A DNA stretch of 64,000 nucleotides. Source: Selaginella moellendorffii (lineage: Eukaryota > Streptophyta > Lycopodiopsida > Selaginellales > Selaginellaceae). The notes beneath the pieces are model-generated. The model searched no databases. It saw only the letters and a list, made by a program, of their open reading frames with translations, and had not been told where the DNA came from. Made by a program: the position numbers and the translations under genes. Every line of letters starts with the position of its first letter. Position 1 is the stretch's first letter. Positions 44,488 through 56,257 of this stretch are shown in pieces. The stretch covers positions 796,518 through 860,517 of the forward strand of contig NW_003314262.1 of assembly GCF_000143415.4 (NCBI RefSeq), given 5' to 3'.

Positions 44488-44567
44488 AGGGGTGCACTCT
44501 TTGTTATTTTGGTCAAGCTTTCGGGGATACTTTAGCCTACGACACCTCGGAGAGTTGGTTCCTTACA

Positions 44568-44905
44568 ACTCTGCCACCCATAGAAGAAGTTCAATGCCCA
44601 CATCGAACGTCTCTTTTTATCCTACCACTTGTTGACCATGTCTCCAAGGGCATCACCCCACTTAGCGGTATGCCTAAGTTAGCCTCCCTGGCCAAGAGCC
44701 CATGACAACAGAATATAGGTGTCCCTATACCCCTCACCCCATCTCGCCTTAGTATGGGATTAGGACTTGAACCCAACCTTGCTTTACTAGGGGTTGGGAC
44801 TTGAACCCAACCTCTGTAGAATACGTCTATGGATTCGACATCCCTATGGGGAGTCGGGCGTAGTTCTTTACACCTGGTCAACCTAGCTAACCCATGCTAA
44901 TTAGC
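44568..44905 (-). other. Chromovirus 3' non-coding region and polypurine tract
   Basis: Minus strand: polypurine tract ATGGGTGGCAGAGT before TGTAAGGAACC (LTR start at 44567). T-arm-like boxes GGTTCAAGTCC lie at 44798-44808 and 44763-44773 with the same spacing as at 8595-8640. Confidence 0.65.
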
Positions 44906-45975
44906 TTACCTTCGACGCGCCTTCGGGTCCCAACATATGCCATTGCTCAACTTCACAAATTGATACTTTAATTGAACTTTGCATAAGTACATAGAGTTCT
45001 GCCTTGCAGAAATTCCTCCACTAGATCTCACACGGTCGTTAGGTTCTCTTCCGGTTCCCATGTTGCTTCGTAGTGTGGAAAAGCTTTTCCACTTCACATG
45101 GAACTCTCTCACCTCGCATCCTTGTCACTTGCTCTTGTGCGCATTGAGGATGGCCTTGACTTCGTATTCCTCTTCCCCTTGGATAACCTCAGGTAAAGGT
45201 CTTACTTGGTCCTTGCGAAGCGGATCCTCAAAGTACGGCTTAAGTAAGTTCACGTGGAACACTGGATGCATCTTCCCCATCTTTCGAGGAAGTCGGAGAT
45301 AGTAAACCACTTTACTGATTCGTGCCTCAATCTTGTAAGGCCCCGCGAACCTGCTTAAGAAACTCAAGATCAATTCATTTACAGAAATACATGCATTTTT
45401 ACCTTTGGGTCAACTTCTGGTTGATCCCACTTGGTAGCCTGAGGTTCTTAGTGTTCAGCCACACCTTCTCCCCAGCTTGGAACTCTACATCCCGACGCTT
45501 CTGGTTAGTGTACTTGGTTTGCCTTTATTGAGCCCGTTCCAAGGAATCCCTCACTAGATTCCAGATGTTGAGTCTTTCCACTATGAATGCCTCCACTACA
45601 GGTAACTCTCCATGATACTTAGCCACGCTGAGTTCCATAGGACCTTCAATAGCTCGCCCATTGATGACTTCCCATGGACTCACCCCGATACTCGAATGTG
45701 GTAAGTTGTTATAACACATTTCCGCAAGTCCCAAATGACTTACTCAATCAGTCTGGTCTCCCAAGACATAGCATTGCAAATAATCCTCCACCTAGCTATT
45801 CACCCTTTCTATTTGTCCGTCTGTCAAGAAGTGTTAGTGCCATCAAACTTGACTTAATACCCAATACCTATATGTGGGTGATAGGCTGTGTTGAATTTCA
45901 ACTTGGTGCGATACTATTCTAGGAGAGTTCTCCAGAACCTACTGGTGAAGATCTTATCTCGATCTGATATAATCC
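44906..45975 (-). pseudogene. Chromovirus chromodomain and integrase C-terminal part
   Basis: 45373-45125: LSFLSRFAGPYKIEARISKV, KMGKMHPVFHVNLLKPYFED and chromodomain start EEEYEVKAILNAHKSK; after a frame change, REFHVKWKSFSTLRSNMGTG (45112-44906). 45734-45525 is integrase core (GLAEMCYNNLPHSSIGVSPW). Stops separate the blocks. Confidence 0.82.
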
Positions 45976-46737
45976 TCTCACCTGTAGGTATCAATATACT
46001 TCTGTGTGACTAGTGTTTACATTTATCCTTTCGTCCTGATTACAGAGTGGACCTCTGATATCTATTCTTTTTGGAGAAAGTCAATGAATATCTTGGGATA
46101 CAGGTAATCATAGTTCTTTGTAAGTTTTGTTGTCAAAGCTAGAGGAAATTCTTCGGTTGGGGTATGGTTTTGTCACAGTTTTTTATGGTAGTATGGTGAC
46201 AGAAAGGCTATCTAGAAGTCCTAATGGTAGAGTCGACTTAATGCTACAGGTAAGTCTTGCTCTTTGCTATCATGTCATTCTCATGTGGATCCAGGATACA
46301 AAATTTGAGCACCACTACATATCGGTATCTGATAACGACAGCAGTGGCGAGAGAGAGAGTGCCAGACACTTGGGATCATGCTGTGAGAGCTTGGAGACTT
46401 TGTCCCACACTTCCAGAGCTTCTTCGCTTGGTGGGTTTTGTTTGGCTGAGCGGTGGTGGTCATGGCAGGCTATAAAAACATTGGCAGTAACAATGTGATA
46501 TGCAGGGCAAAGGCTGTCTCAAGATAGACCAAAAGAATTTATTTATGGCTTTGACGACATAGATGGAATTTTGAGAAAGATTAAAGAATATAAGGAAAAG
46601 ATAAAACAGTTCAAGAAGATTAACAAAAATCTGTTTGGAGACACAACAAGTGACACACATGTTTGCCTGGGTGGAGGTGCCCTAGAACACAACCATAAGG
46701 TGTTTGTTAGCAGAGGTGGTGTCTTCTCTCTTCTGGC
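45976..46737 (+). repeat. Host-derived repeat block inserted in integrase
   Basis: About 760 bp that splits chromovirus integrase. 45981-46325 closely matches 59434-59770 (ATCCTTTCGTCCTGATTAC, GAAATTCTTCGGTTGGGGTA), with a shorter match at 62820-63020. 46330-46737 has plus-strand protein-like sequence (PKEFIYGFDDIDGILRKIKE), but no family was recognised. Intron-like GT/AG steps are visible. No clean target duplication was found. Confidence 0.65.
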
Positions 46738-46990
46738 CTTCCCCGCACTCGAACCACTTGTTCGAAGAAAAGCTTCGCCACACCTTTCGCTTCCCAATAT
46801 CTTCCGTTGTGGTGGGTATGAAATGTGCCATCTTCGAAAATCGGTCCACCACCACAAATATCGCATCGAACCCCTCGCTTGGGGGGAGTCTCGTGATGAA
46901 GGACATCATAAGACATTTCCACAGACGATCTGGAATTGGGATGCTTTGTAACAAGCCCCCACTCGCCTTAGTCACGGCTTTGACCTGCTG
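46738..46990 (-). pseudogene. Chromovirus integrase core fragment
   Basis: Minus strand: [15 protein letters not shown] and [20 protein letters not shown], the catalytic-aspartate region of integrase. Bounded by the host repeat on the left and by an abrupt jump to RT near 46992. Confidence 0.82.
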
Positions 46991-46999
46991 ATAGCCGCT

Positions 47000-47690
47000 A
47001 GAAACTCATAAGGGCATCACTAGAAACTCAAAGCTCCCATACCTGGTTCGACAGGTTGTCTTCTCGACATCTTCCTCTGCTACCCTGATTTTATAATATC
47101 CTGACCTTAGGTCAATCCTCGAGAAGTATTTTGCCATTCCCAACCTATCAAACAGGTCCTCAATCCTTGGCAAAGGGTACTTGTTCTTCTTTGTATACTT
47201 GTTGAGCAACCGGTAGTCTATGCACATGCGCATAGATCCATCTTTCTTTTTCACAAATAACACAAGCGCCCCATATGGTGACTTGCTTAACCTAACATAC
47301 CCTTTGTCCACCAACTCTTCTAGTTGGCGCTTGAGCTCCTTGAGTTCCTTTTCGTTCAAACGATAGGCTGGATGAACCACCGCCTTAGCATCCTCGACCA
47401 GCTCAATCTTATGCTCTATCGGTCATGCGGGGGGTAACCCCGCCGGTAGCTCCTCTGGCATGGTATCCTGGAATTGGTCTAACACCCGCTAGATCACTAA
47501 AGGTACTTCTTTCGTTCCATTCTTTTTGTCACTCTTCATTGAGAGTAAGCACAAAAATGCTGCCTTGGTTCTTTTAGTGAGTTGTCCTCTTGTGGACACC
47601 AAGTTTAAGCAGGAATCTTTGGCCTTGCATTGCCCTACCTTTAAATCCTGGGCCTCCACCCTGGATCTCCTTGGTATCCATAGCTCTCTC
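47000..47690 (-). pseudogene. Chromovirus RT N-terminal half and protease linker
   Basis: 47380-47006 is a clean RT stretch: [70 protein letters not shown]. It ends just before the YIDD box. 47690-47480 matches the linker at 31620-31860. RT and integrase join near 46992. Confidence 0.84.
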
Positions 47691-47691
47691 G

Positions 47692-48026
47692 AGAGCCTCG
47701 CTCTCTTGACACCCTACCCCTCGGGTCGAGCCTAGCAGGAGCAAATTGGACCAGCCAGATGTCAATCAACATGTGGTGTGATTCCCTTAGCCAACCAATA
47801 GAGTCAGACCCGAGACCGCTTTGATACCAAATGTAAGCTCCTAAGTTTGGACTTCCCGGGAGGTCACCCAGCTCAGTATTATTTAAACCCAAGGACGCTT
47901 AACCCTAAGTATCCCAAGACCCTTAACCGATTGGAAAAGGGGGTGCACTCTTGTTCATGGGCTCTTTCACTCTATATTTGAACCCTATGGACCATCTCTC
48001 AAGTCGTTCTCTTTGGTTGCTTACAA
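47692..48026 (-). mobile_element. TRIM remnant (part of interior plus one LTR)
   Basis: Interior remnant 47692-47832 (TCTTGACACCCTACCCCTCG, TTTGATACCAAA) and a full LTR 47833-48026 (TGTAAGCTCC...GCTTACA, 194 bp). The left part joins chromovirus sequence, so this copy was cut. Confidence 0.82.
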
Positions 48027-49370
48027 TCAAGTACATTCTTTTGGGTTTTTAGCAACTATCATTTTTAGATGTGCCTCTGCTCTGAAATGGAAATTTAAAG
48101 TCAGTAATAGATACAATTCATACATACTTCAGTGATAGTTCCCTCAATATAGCTAGTTTAGGGAAGTTATGTATTAGCTGAGCATCTTTCAATGTGAAGG
48201 TGATCTCAGTGTCTGGTTTTTTATTTAGTAGAAATTCTTCCATTTGTGATTTTACATTCTGGAATTCATTGGATTTTGAGTTAGCTTATATTTAATTTAT
48301 GTTTCTCACAAATTTACACCAAATACCTTATCTATTTCATTAGCAAAGTGAGATTTCGGTGCCTTTGTTGCTTTTCTTTGAAAAGGTTCTATGTCCTCGC
48401 AGTCTAAGGATAATGATTAATATCATACTTCTTTATTTAAAAGTGCTATTGGCATCGGGGGACAGATATTCTCTTACCCTTAGATTTTTAGGATGGATGG
48501 CTTAGATGTAACACTCTCTTAAAACGGTTATGGCTTTTCATATATCTGAGGGTTTTATGTTTGACTCTCATATATCACTGTGCAGCATTGGGAACGAGAT
48601 TGTGAGCCCCTTGAAAATACCATTTTCCTCAATTTGGTACACAAATTTTTTGTTTCAGATACACTATGGTGGCTTGATTATTCACTTATGATAAGTTTCT
48701 TTCTCGCAGGTGGACACATTTGTATGATCCTGGGGTTTACAGGGCAAAATACTTCTGTGTTTGCAGCTTTTACAGCCATCCTTTTTCATTTCCCATTTCA
48801 TGTTATGTTACAGGTAATTCGTAATCACAGCAGAAGCAGCAGTATCACCAGCAAGATGCACTCAAGGCTGTGCGAAAATTCTCCACCAGTATTTTGGGAA
48901 TGTTTACATGTACGTAGTGGCAATGTCTGGGTCAGTGAGCAGGTTGGTGCGAGGTACAGGGATGAAGATTTCACAAGGGACAGGGAAAAAAGAGCTTGTG
49001 GGGTCGGCCATCGCCCACGAGCAGTGGAATACATTTTTAAGATATATTATGGTGGCTTGATTCTTCACTTATGGTAAGCTTCTTTCTCGCAAGTGGACAC
49101 ATTCGTACAATTCTGGCACTTACAGATACCAAAATGCTTCTGTGTTTGCAGTGTTTACAGCCATCCTTTCTTTGTGATTACAGAGTGGGATATTTTTTTC
49201 AGACAAAGTCAGTTATGATTTTGGGATACAGGAAATCATCGTGCTTTTTATGTTTTGCTATCAGAGCTGAAGTAAGTTCTTTGGTTGGGGTATGTTTTTG
49301 TGTCACAGATTTTAATTGTAGTATATTAATGGCAAGTATAGAACTGATTTTATGCTACAGGTAAGTCAGA
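48027..49370 (+). repeat. Host-derived repeat block, copy at 48-49 kb
   Basis: 48421-48510 matches the tandem unit at 58211. 48600-49080 and 49070-49370 are two related segments (GATAAGTTTCTTTCTCGCA, GTGGACACATT.GTA, TTTGCAG.TTTTACAGCCATC), each ending near an AGC-rich, donor-like CAGGTAA. Frames of up to 165 codons occur (48580-49077) but match no family I know, and the sequence recurs as fragments, so I treat it as repeat. Confidence 0.5.
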
Positions 49371-49995
49371 AGAATCATGGCAACAGTAGCAACATCACCA
49401 GTGAGATGCACTCAAAGCTGCACAAGAATTCTCCACCAGTATGAACGGCAACATGTACGTACGTCAGTGAGCAGGTTGGTACAAGGGATAGGTATGAAAA
49501 TCTCACAAGGGACAGGGAAAAAGATCTTGTGGTGTCAGTCACCGCCCATGAGCAATGGAATACGTTTTTCAAGCTTCATGAATGAAGACTCAAGTCTGGA
49601 GAAAGAAGGTAAAAAACAATTTCTTTCAGAGTTGGAAGGATTGAAGAGGAAGCTCATGAGCAAGGTTGCTAGCTTCAATCCAGCCCAATTGACAGTTATG
49701 ATGAAAATACACAAAGCTATAAAAGGAAGAAGTTTGGTTTTGTTTGTTTCCATTTCTTCCAGTTTGAGGAGTTTGTGGTGGTTTAGTAGAGGAAGTATCC
49801 TTACTGCCCTCCTCACATCACCAGACCAAAGGTATCTATTTTTGTTATTCATAACTCTTTAGTATGATCTTTTTTCTAAAATTATTTCTTGTGTCAGGAG
49901 TGTAAGAAGTTCTGTGTGGTTCTCCTCCCCAAAAGACAATACTTTGTTGCTAGAGAATTTCAAACTACTGGCAGTTCCATTGTTTGTTTGGCAGT
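49371..49995 (+). pseudogene. CFIM25: CFIm25 (NUDT21/CPSF5) pseudogene fragment, copy 1
   Basis: Part of the gene for the 25-kDa subunit of cleavage factor Im, a Nudix-fold protein that binds UGUA in pre-mRNA for 3'-end processing. Remnants: about 49562-49600 (HEQWNTFFKLHE, where the family has NTFFKLPGGRL), 49631-49700 (LEGLKRKLMSKVA), 49775-49830 (KYPYCPPHITRPK after two stops) and 49898-49990 (ECKKFCVVLLPKRQYFVARE). A GT...AG intron separates the last two blocks. It is more decayed than copy 2 at 63.2 kb. Confidence 0.7.
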
Positions 49996-50637
49996 TCCAT
50001 TCTTTCTTTTTATTTTTTCTTATTTTCCTCTATTAGCTTACTATGAGTGGCTCTTTATTTGATATGTAGATACACTCTCTCAGCTGTATAAAAGTGAAAG
50101 AGAAAGAGAGAAAAACAAACCTGCCAATGTACACTTATCAAAAGATCAATAGAACAGCCTCAGTATGTACTAAGAAGAGTTGAGTATCAATGAACATCTG
50201 ATAATTACCACCAGGAGAAAAAGCTTATAGTTTTCTTTTAATTTTCGTAAGTTGTGACTCTTGTGCTCATTTTTAGATTGAACTTTTGTGACTATGTGAG
50301 TGCCTACAACTGCACATAGCGATTCTAAATAGCTTCTACGAGTCTTCAAAAAAACCGTCTGCTGCCTGCAATGTAAAAAAAACCTCTCATCCAGTCTGTT
50401 GCTCTCTCCCCAATGTTCACTGAGAAATGTGTACTCTTTCTTTTCCTTTCATGATCACTTGAATCCTTATAGTTTAGTTTATAGAGCTTTTTGATACTGC
50501 TGGCTTTTCACTTAGTAATCTTCTGTGAAGAAAAAAGTGCTGAAGTACCTTCAATCATACATGAATGTGCATGATGACTGTGATTTCGTGTCTCAAATTG
50601 GTCATGAGAAAAAAAATCAAGTGTGGGAGAGAAATGA
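49996..50637. other. Intergenic, nothing recognised
   Basis: AT-rich DNA with no gene or repeat recognised. Confidence 0.4.
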
Positions 50638-50977
50638 TTAAAATGAAATGTAGAATAAGGTAAAGCAGTAGAATGCATAGATTGCAATCAAAGCTGCAAG
50701 TTTTAGAAACAAACTATAGAATAAACATGCTGAGACTGGAGTAAAAGGCTGTCTTTGGTGACCAAAAACCAAAGCCTCAATAATCCAGAGGAGAAAATGG
50801 ATAAAATGGAAGGCCATGATGAACAAGAGCATTGGCAACATAAGTGGTCATTTTGGGCATGTAATCAAACACTTGCCTGGCTCCTCACAGAAAGCAATAA
50901 AAAAGAAACAGATTGAACAATGCCAACGCCAAAGCCAATGCCATTCTCTGCTTCTCCTAGCGTAGCTGGATCCTTGC
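50638..50977 (+). repeat. Helitron-like 3' body and terminus
   Basis: 50655-50910 matches 36728-36860 with an extra about 130 bp. The end at 50955-50977 (CTCCTAGCGTAGCTGGATCC) is the terminal hairpin, mutated, and the following CTAG is lost. A 67-codon minus frame here is probably chance. Confidence 0.5.
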
Positions 50978-52220
50978 AATTCTTTCTATGGAGTAAATGA
51001 CATCCGAAATGACTCCTTTTATAAGAACCTACAGAGTTCTAAGATTTAGTATTTAAAAAAGTCTGATACCTCAGACTTAACAGCCCTTACCACCGAGTTG
51101 AAACTTGAAGTCCCTCTAATCAACAGCTTATTCCCGTTTAGAAAGTTTTGTTAGAAAAAAAATAGTGTTTTTGTTTATACAAAACCGCTGTTTACAGTGT
51201 TTAGTGTTTGGTCTTTGAGAAGCTGTTGTTGGTCCCACAACTAAAGCGAGCATATGCCAATGCATCTCTGGAACTTGCCTGGGAGCTTGGTTGCAGATCC
51301 ACTCCACTAGGAACTCCTTGTCCTTCGCAATCAAACCAGCAGATGTGACTGTGTAGCATGCAGCGATCTAACAAGTTGTTTCTTTTTTTTTTTTTTCCTG
51401 TTTCAGTGCTCATTGAGAAGCATATAGCAAGCTTTACATCTTGCAAACTATTTCTTGTTCTTGGCTCCCTCCAAGCTCCAACTTCCAGGAATCCACCGAA
51501 TCCTGTCTGCCATTACTGCTCCTCATTCCTGTGCTTGTAGCTCTCCTTCCCATAAGGACCGTCTTTGGTGCCACGACCTTTACCGGTCCACACAAAAGTT
51601 TTTTAGCAGTTTCTTAACACCAAATGCTTTGTGGCATGCAAGAAGTTCCTCCGTGAGAAGAACCCCTAGACTGCCTTTGATGTGTTCCAACTGAACTCAA
51701 TATCCATATTGAGCAGAATAAAGCCGCTTGGGTCCTCAATAAACTTCCACCACCTCTCTTCAATTTCTTCTTGCCACTTTACAGAAAGTCACTGAAAAAA
51801 TCTAAGATTCTGTAGAACTTCACTGGTTAAAACTCAGACAAGAAATCTAGAAGAAAAAGCCAGCTTTTGAATGCTTCTTTTTTTTATCCTGGTCCTTTGA
51901 TCTAAAACCACGTGGGTTATGTTAGAACACCTGAAACCTCCCTTGATATCAAGCTTTCAAGTAGATGTTGTAACTTTTGATTATGGATTTTTTATGCTCC
52001 ATCTCCAGGATGATGAATTTAGAATCTTGGAACTTTCTAAGTGGGCATTTGCTTTCATTTTAAGTACAAGACTTGCAGAATAAATGAAGCCAGCTTTGAT
52101 TAATTACAAAACCTTGCTTTCTAGAGTTTACAGCTATAACTTTCAACGGATTGTTTTAAAATGCTTACTCTTGATGCTAAAATGCTTGAAAATTTAATGT
52201 GCCCAAAATATTTTGTCCTT
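50978..52220. other. Intergenic, nothing recognised
   Basis: Mixed-composition DNA with a (T)15-like run near 51380. A plus-strand stretch at 51455-51694 is Ser/Pro-rich, but nothing was recognised. Confidence 0.35.
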
Positions 52221-52248
52221 CTCCCAGCGGAGCTGGGATCCCAGCTAG
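52221..52248 (+). repeat. Helitron-like 3' terminus
   Basis: CTCCCAGCGGAGCTGGGATC followed by CCAGCTAG|T: a perfect CCCAGC/GCTGGG stem with a 3-nt loop, 7 nt before CTAG-T. This is the best-formed of the five termini. Confidence 0.55.
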
Positions 52249-52531
52249 TTGTGAATATATTTTAGCAAAGAAACATCATTCTTGTGTTAAAAGGTTCTAC
52301 CATGAAGATGTTCTATTTGTTGTTCATTCTAAAATTGGCATAAAGTTTTTTCTTCATGCATCATGTTCTTTTTCTCAGTAACAAAAGCAACATTAGCAAC
52401 TGATCTATCAGTCTGCTTTTTCTGAAAGTCCTTCCTGTGTAGAAAAAGAACTTATTAAAAAGGTATAAACAAGCAAGCTAACCATAATCTTTTCTGCATT
52501 ATTTGCAGTTGATGTTCTAATTGTTGAACAA
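52249..52531. other. Spacer, nothing recognised
   Basis: AT-rich spacer between the terminus and the LTR fragment. Confidence 0.35.
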
Positions 52532-53270
52532 TGTAAGCTACAAAATTTTCCTTTCCAATTTGCCACCTTACCTCGTCTATCCGACCAACATTGCCTTGGC
52601 TTTTGCTAAGTTCCCTCGCCAAGGTTCTCGCCTATTGTACCAGCTCCTACTTGGTCTTACTTGGTTTCAGCTACTAACTACACGAGCAACGGAGGGTTAG
52701 CCATCCATTCATGGATTCCCAATTCTTTCCCAATACCCCTCCGCAGGTTAAACTAGACTTAAGGTTCGGCTACACTCCCCACAAGCATAAGCAGCCAAGC
52801 ACACCAAGCCTCCAGGTTCTTAACATCCCTTGGTACAACAAGACTTGATCATAGGACCCTCTAAATCCCAAGCCTTGGGTGCAACACTTGCTTCGGGACG
52901 TCAGGGCAAAACACCATGGCCTAATGGCCCGGTATGGGTACCTCTACCCCCCCCAATTCCATCCTGAAGGAAGGGCCCAAGCCCCTAGGAAGGGCGAGGA
53001 CCAATGAGCCACAAGGTACTCAAGTGGGGCAACACTCCATATGAGCCAGGAGCACTACAGTCGGTTTCCCTTTCGAGAGTGGGAGCTGCTCTTGAGCACT
53101 TCCTTGGGTGGCCCCTCTGGCACCACCCGAGTCCATGCTCATTCCCACCCAAGGCCCCTTGACCCCAATCTCAACCTCAAGTTAGTTTGGAAGCACCACT
53201 AGAGAGTTCCTGGACGTCACTATCCCTACTATACTTTTGAAACCCCCTGCAGCCCCCCCCCCCCCCCCCC
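52532..53270 (-). repeat. Chromovirus LTR fragment (minus)
   Basis: Starts TGTAAGCTACAAAATTTTCC (the 3' end of the LTR on the minus strand), matches 2697-3430, and ends in a C tract of about 18-20 (53252-53270). Sequence beyond the tract is unrelated, so the LTR was broken at the homopolymer. The hexamer array is missing. Confidence 0.8.
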
Positions 53271-56084
53271 CGGGAGACACACACAACAAACTAAGCAGCA
53301 CTGGATCTGAGGATGACTTCCACGAAGCAAAGAAGCCGTCCCAGCACCGTCCTGTCACGTACATCTACTCATTCTTTTATCTTTTGCAAGTATCTACTTG
53401 GCTATGTTGCTCACTGGACTGGAGACAAGGATGCTATTGACATTGGCTAGCCTTCAAAATGTGTCCAGATTGGCACAATGTGGTTCACAACAGCAGTATA
53501 CATTTGATTGCTCATAGCTCCACTCATTTTTTCCAGATCGAGACTTCTTCTAAGCACATGCAAAGTAAGCTCAAGTTTATTGTAATGTAGTGTTGTAAAT
53601 TTGGAGAAGAATTAAAAGTCTTTGGTTGGAAACAAATTACGAGTTTTCACCATGGATCTAGTGTCTGCATGGAAGAAAAGCAAATGAATGAGGAACAAAA
53701 ACTGATCGAGTTTTTCTTTGTTTTTACCTTATTCTCCTGCATAGATGGGGATCTCAGACAGCTTTTTAGATGCCATGCCTCTAGAAGCTCGTGCATATAA
53801 TCATCTTCAACTTGTGAGATCACACAGTCAAAACAAATGCACTCTAAAAGGTGATAAGAGCTTATGTTTATGAGACAAATGGATCATACAAACAGTATAA
53901 TCGAAAGGTTATTTGTTGGTACTATAGCGGTCGTGGCATATGCTGAGGTTACGGAGGTGTCACAACCATAGCTACTGTTAGTTCTTCACAGTTTTTGTTG
54001 ATCAAAGAGCATTCTCAATGCACTTCTTTTTGGCTTTTTGGACACTTCACAAAATAGTGATTGTCTAAAGAATTCTTTTTAATCAATTCCAGGATAGTCT
54101 CCAACCATTAGGAACTTCTCCTGTATTGTGTTGTCAATTTCTTGAGGTCCCTGCTTGGAATTTTGGAATTTTGGGGTCAATTTCTTGGTGCCAATGCCAA
54201 AAATAGCACCTTCAATTTACTTTTGAAACCTTTCTTTTGTACTTTAGTTGGCTGGATTTTCCTATTTTTCCTGCAGAGCTTGGACTTCATAAAATCTATG
54301 AGCGCAAGCTTCCCTAGATTTGGACCTTTTGGTTCATTTAATCTGGGTATTAATATATTATCTAGTTTGACATCTAATTAATATAATATTTTATGTCTAA
54401 TCTGATTAATGTTTGTAAGGTTTATTTACTAATAAGTCTTCTTCAACGTCCAATCTACATAACCTGAATAAATATTTATAAATTAAATAATAGAATTATG
54501 GAGGGAAGAAAGGTTTTACTACCAAGAATAGTATTAAAGCAGACAGCACTACTGTACAAATGTTTAAGCTTGAGCAAACAACTATTACAGTGACACTTTA
54601 GCTACTTCCATGGATTCACACCTCAAACAATTATTTTCAATATGTACACATTATAGTGCTCCATCACAAGATGCCTTGTTTACTTGAGCCTCCATGTTCA
54701 TACACTTTGGCAAGCATGCCTATGGGACTTTTTGCAAGTGCCAATTAGTACCGCAAATGAAAAACTTGTGAAGATACAAGCTTTCAAGGAAAGTAGAGGT
54801 TATCAACACAAAAATTGCAAATCTATTCTACAACCTTGTTCCTACAAAGCTACTAATATGAAAGTGGAAATTCGAGTTCTTTCAAAGCTCGCCACTTGCT
54901 AATAATTCACAATGTCTAGCTTGGTTCTTTCATTTTTTTTCCCTTTTTTATCTTATAAAAAACATAAGTATGAAGCAACACTTGTTTCTTTTTCCTATGA
55001 ATCTACAGTGGTGTTCTGCTTCCAGGGTCTTTATCAATTTTTTGCACCTAAAGCAGTGAGATCTCCATCTTTATCTATGTTTATAGTGCATATGTCTCCG
55101 ATTTCACTTCCATGATTCTTTAAGAATATCTGCCAGTTTGTATCGGTCTCAAATATGTTGTCGTTGTTTGTACCAGAGCACAGTTTGAACATAAATTCAG
55201 ATGTTTCACAGAACACACAGATAATGTTTTGATTGTTGCAGCCGAAACAGTCTTCCATAGTTTTTCTTGTCAATTCATTTGGAAACTGCTAGTGGATTTC
55301 AAATATTTTTTCTACAAATTATAAAATACAACATTGCATACATACCGTCAACCAAACGCCTTTGCACAAGTGGAAAGGACGAAGGGTGAATGATAAATTC
55401 ATTCTATTTGACCTAAACCTAACTACCAATTTCACATGGAAGAGAACTTTGTTCCCCCCAATCTACCCAGAGATGTAGTTTTCAAAATTGCAGAGAGCAA
55501 TGGCTATTTAGCACAGTTTTTTCATGTATATCTAAAGAATTTTAAATGGAATTTCAAAGTTATAGAAATTGGAAATTGCATTGTGAACGGGATTTTTCTA
55601 TCTACAAGTGTACAGATTATGAAGGTAGACGCTGCAGAATGTACAAGTTTGTATTTTCACTGATTTGCTTAAAACAAATGTCAAATTTTGCTACAAGAAA
55701 CTTACAAGAGTTGGTTCATGGTGTTCAAACGCTACAATTATAATATTACCTCTGTAACCAGATAGCTGTGCCTTAAAATACAAAGCTTCCTCATATTTAA
55801 AGGTTTTGAGTACATGTCAACCAAGGGTTTACTAAATAACATCATAAATTAAGTGGAGGTAATTTTGAATGTCAACCTTCCAATTTCTTTAAGATGTCTA
55901 CTGCTTTCTATGGATGGTCAGCCTGAAAATTGTATCATCAGTGGTTTACAGCATCAAGAATACAGAGGTTTTATTGGTACTTATTGGACCTCTAATACAT
56001 TTATATGCTCGAAATTACTTTCACTGTTAGGCACCAGCTTTGACCATGTGGTCAATGTCAGTCAAAGGAAGGCTCAAGGGTATT
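53271..56084. other. Long intergenic stretch, unassigned short frames
   Basis: No gene recognised in 2.8 kb. Frames that look slightly protein-like are 55034-55273 (minus; MEDCFGCNNQNIICVFCETS) and 55436-55663 (plus; MEENFVPPNLPRDVVFKIAE). Neither has a known motif. AT-rich sequence with runs of T and A dominates 54.3-54.6 kb. Confidence 0.35.
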
Positions 56085-56257
56085 AAGCCATGTTAGGGTA
56101 AGGGACAAAAAACCCTACCCTAGGGCTCACAATGGAGCAGCGGCATAGTGGAGGTTTTGAGGTAACTCAGGGGTGGTTGGGTGGTGAGGAACCTGAAGAG
56201 GTGGCTAGCATAGTCTAGGGTGACTAGATCTTTGTCTTTTTGCACCGGATCATAACA

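Larger units (their letters stand above)
44488..47690 (-). mobile_element. Chromovirus copy E6 (minus), internally deleted and interrupted
   Basis: Reading leftward from 47690: protease-linker, RT (47480-47000), jump to integrase (46990-46738), interruption by a host repeat (46737-45976), integrase rest and chromodomain (45975-44906), 3' non-coding region with T-arm-like boxes, polypurine tract and the first about 80 bp of the 3' LTR (44567-44488). TRIM sequence borders both ends. RNase H and the YIDD box are deleted. Confidence 0.85.
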
